NCBI RefSeq assembly: GCF_021502675.1
Contig: NZ_JAKFHA010000002.1
Span: 414,199-478,198, forward strand
Direction: 5' to 3'
DNA: 64,000 nucleotides
Source: Yinghuangia soli
GTDB lineage: Bacteria; Actinomycetota; Actinomycetes; Streptomycetales; Streptomycetaceae
Below the pieces are notes generated by a model. It searched no databases, had not been told where the DNA came from, and worked only from the letters and a program-made list of their open reading frames with translations. The position numbers and the translations under genes were made by a program. The number at the start of each line of letters is the position of its first letter. The first letter of the stretch is position 1. Positions 63,980-64,000 of this stretch are shown here, in pieces.

Positions 63980-64000
63980 TCGAATTGGCGACCCCACCGT
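63972..64000 (+). CDS. ABC ATPase, partial (TagH/Wzt-like)
   Basis: Only the first nine codons are in the window, starting GTG 63972 (V-A-D-R-I-G-D-P-T), overlapping the permease stop. No ATP-binding motif is visible yet; the call rests on its position after a TagG/Wzm-type permease. Confidence 0.5.

Overview
The window is very GC-rich with dense overlapping operons, frequent GTG starts and GGAGG-type ribosome binding sites. Gene content points to a Streptomyces-like actinomycete (Streptomycetaceae). An NsdA-type sporulation regulator, an AtrA-like TetR regulator, a SpoIIE-type phosphatase with an anti-sigma kinase domain, an MFS/MarR efflux pair and a chromosomal type IV-secretion-like gene set follow each other in an order that, from memory, resembles the S. 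coelicolor SCO4108-SCO4132 region. This synteny was recalled, not computed. No rRNA, tRNA, CRISPR array, transposase or integrase was found.

Layout. 65-9278 is a mixed housekeeping block: a SnoaL-like protein divergent from an SDR, a YcxB-like membrane protein, a PrsW-like intramembrane protease, tRNA m7G methyltransferase TrmB, L-2-hydroxyglutarate oxidase and an NsdA-like regulator. 9635-11542 is an orphan asparagine-synthase/lasso-cyclase-like enzyme. 11775-17808 is a tightly coupled operon: TetR, acyl-CoA dehydrogenase, an AMP-ligase remnant, an ACAD10/11-type dehydrogenase, an aminoglycoside-phosphotransferase-like kinase and an SDR. It looks like acyl-CoA or hydroxyacid catabolism related in logic to levulinate/4-hydroxyacid pathways. 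18155-27552 is regulatory: a universal stress protein, a sigma factor fused to its own zinc-finger anti-sigma domain, membrane segment and extracellular NPCBM domain, then LysR, AtrA-like, SpoIIE-like, MFS and MarR genes.

27740-35273 encodes a chromosomal type IV-secretion-like apparatus: a two-helix membrane protein, a VirB4/TraC-like ATPase, an SCO6880-family protein, a VirB6-like polytopic protein, a VirB8-like single-pass protein, a VirB2-like small membrane protein, and a divergent SLT+NlpC/P60 cell-wall hydrolase. 35404-36768 is a three-domain wall hydrolase (Rpf, LysM, M23) preceded by a clear ydaO-type c-di-AMP riboswitch.

37396-64000 (window end) is devoted to cell-envelope glycopolymers. 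It has two paralogous pairs of PIG-L-type deacetylase plus large polytopic membrane protein, which flank GalU, GalE, a Wzx-like flippase, UDP-galactopyranose mutase and glycosyltransferases. A teichoic-acid-like segment follows: GT4, a GT2-TagF fusion, two CDP-alcohol phosphotransferases, a LicC-like nucleotidyltransferase, a glycerol-1-phosphate-dehydrogenase-like enzyme, a GT2 and a TagG/Wzm-type ABC permease whose ATPase partner begins at the window edge. Together they plausibly make, modify and export a galactofuranose- and (glycerol)phosphate-containing wall polymer.
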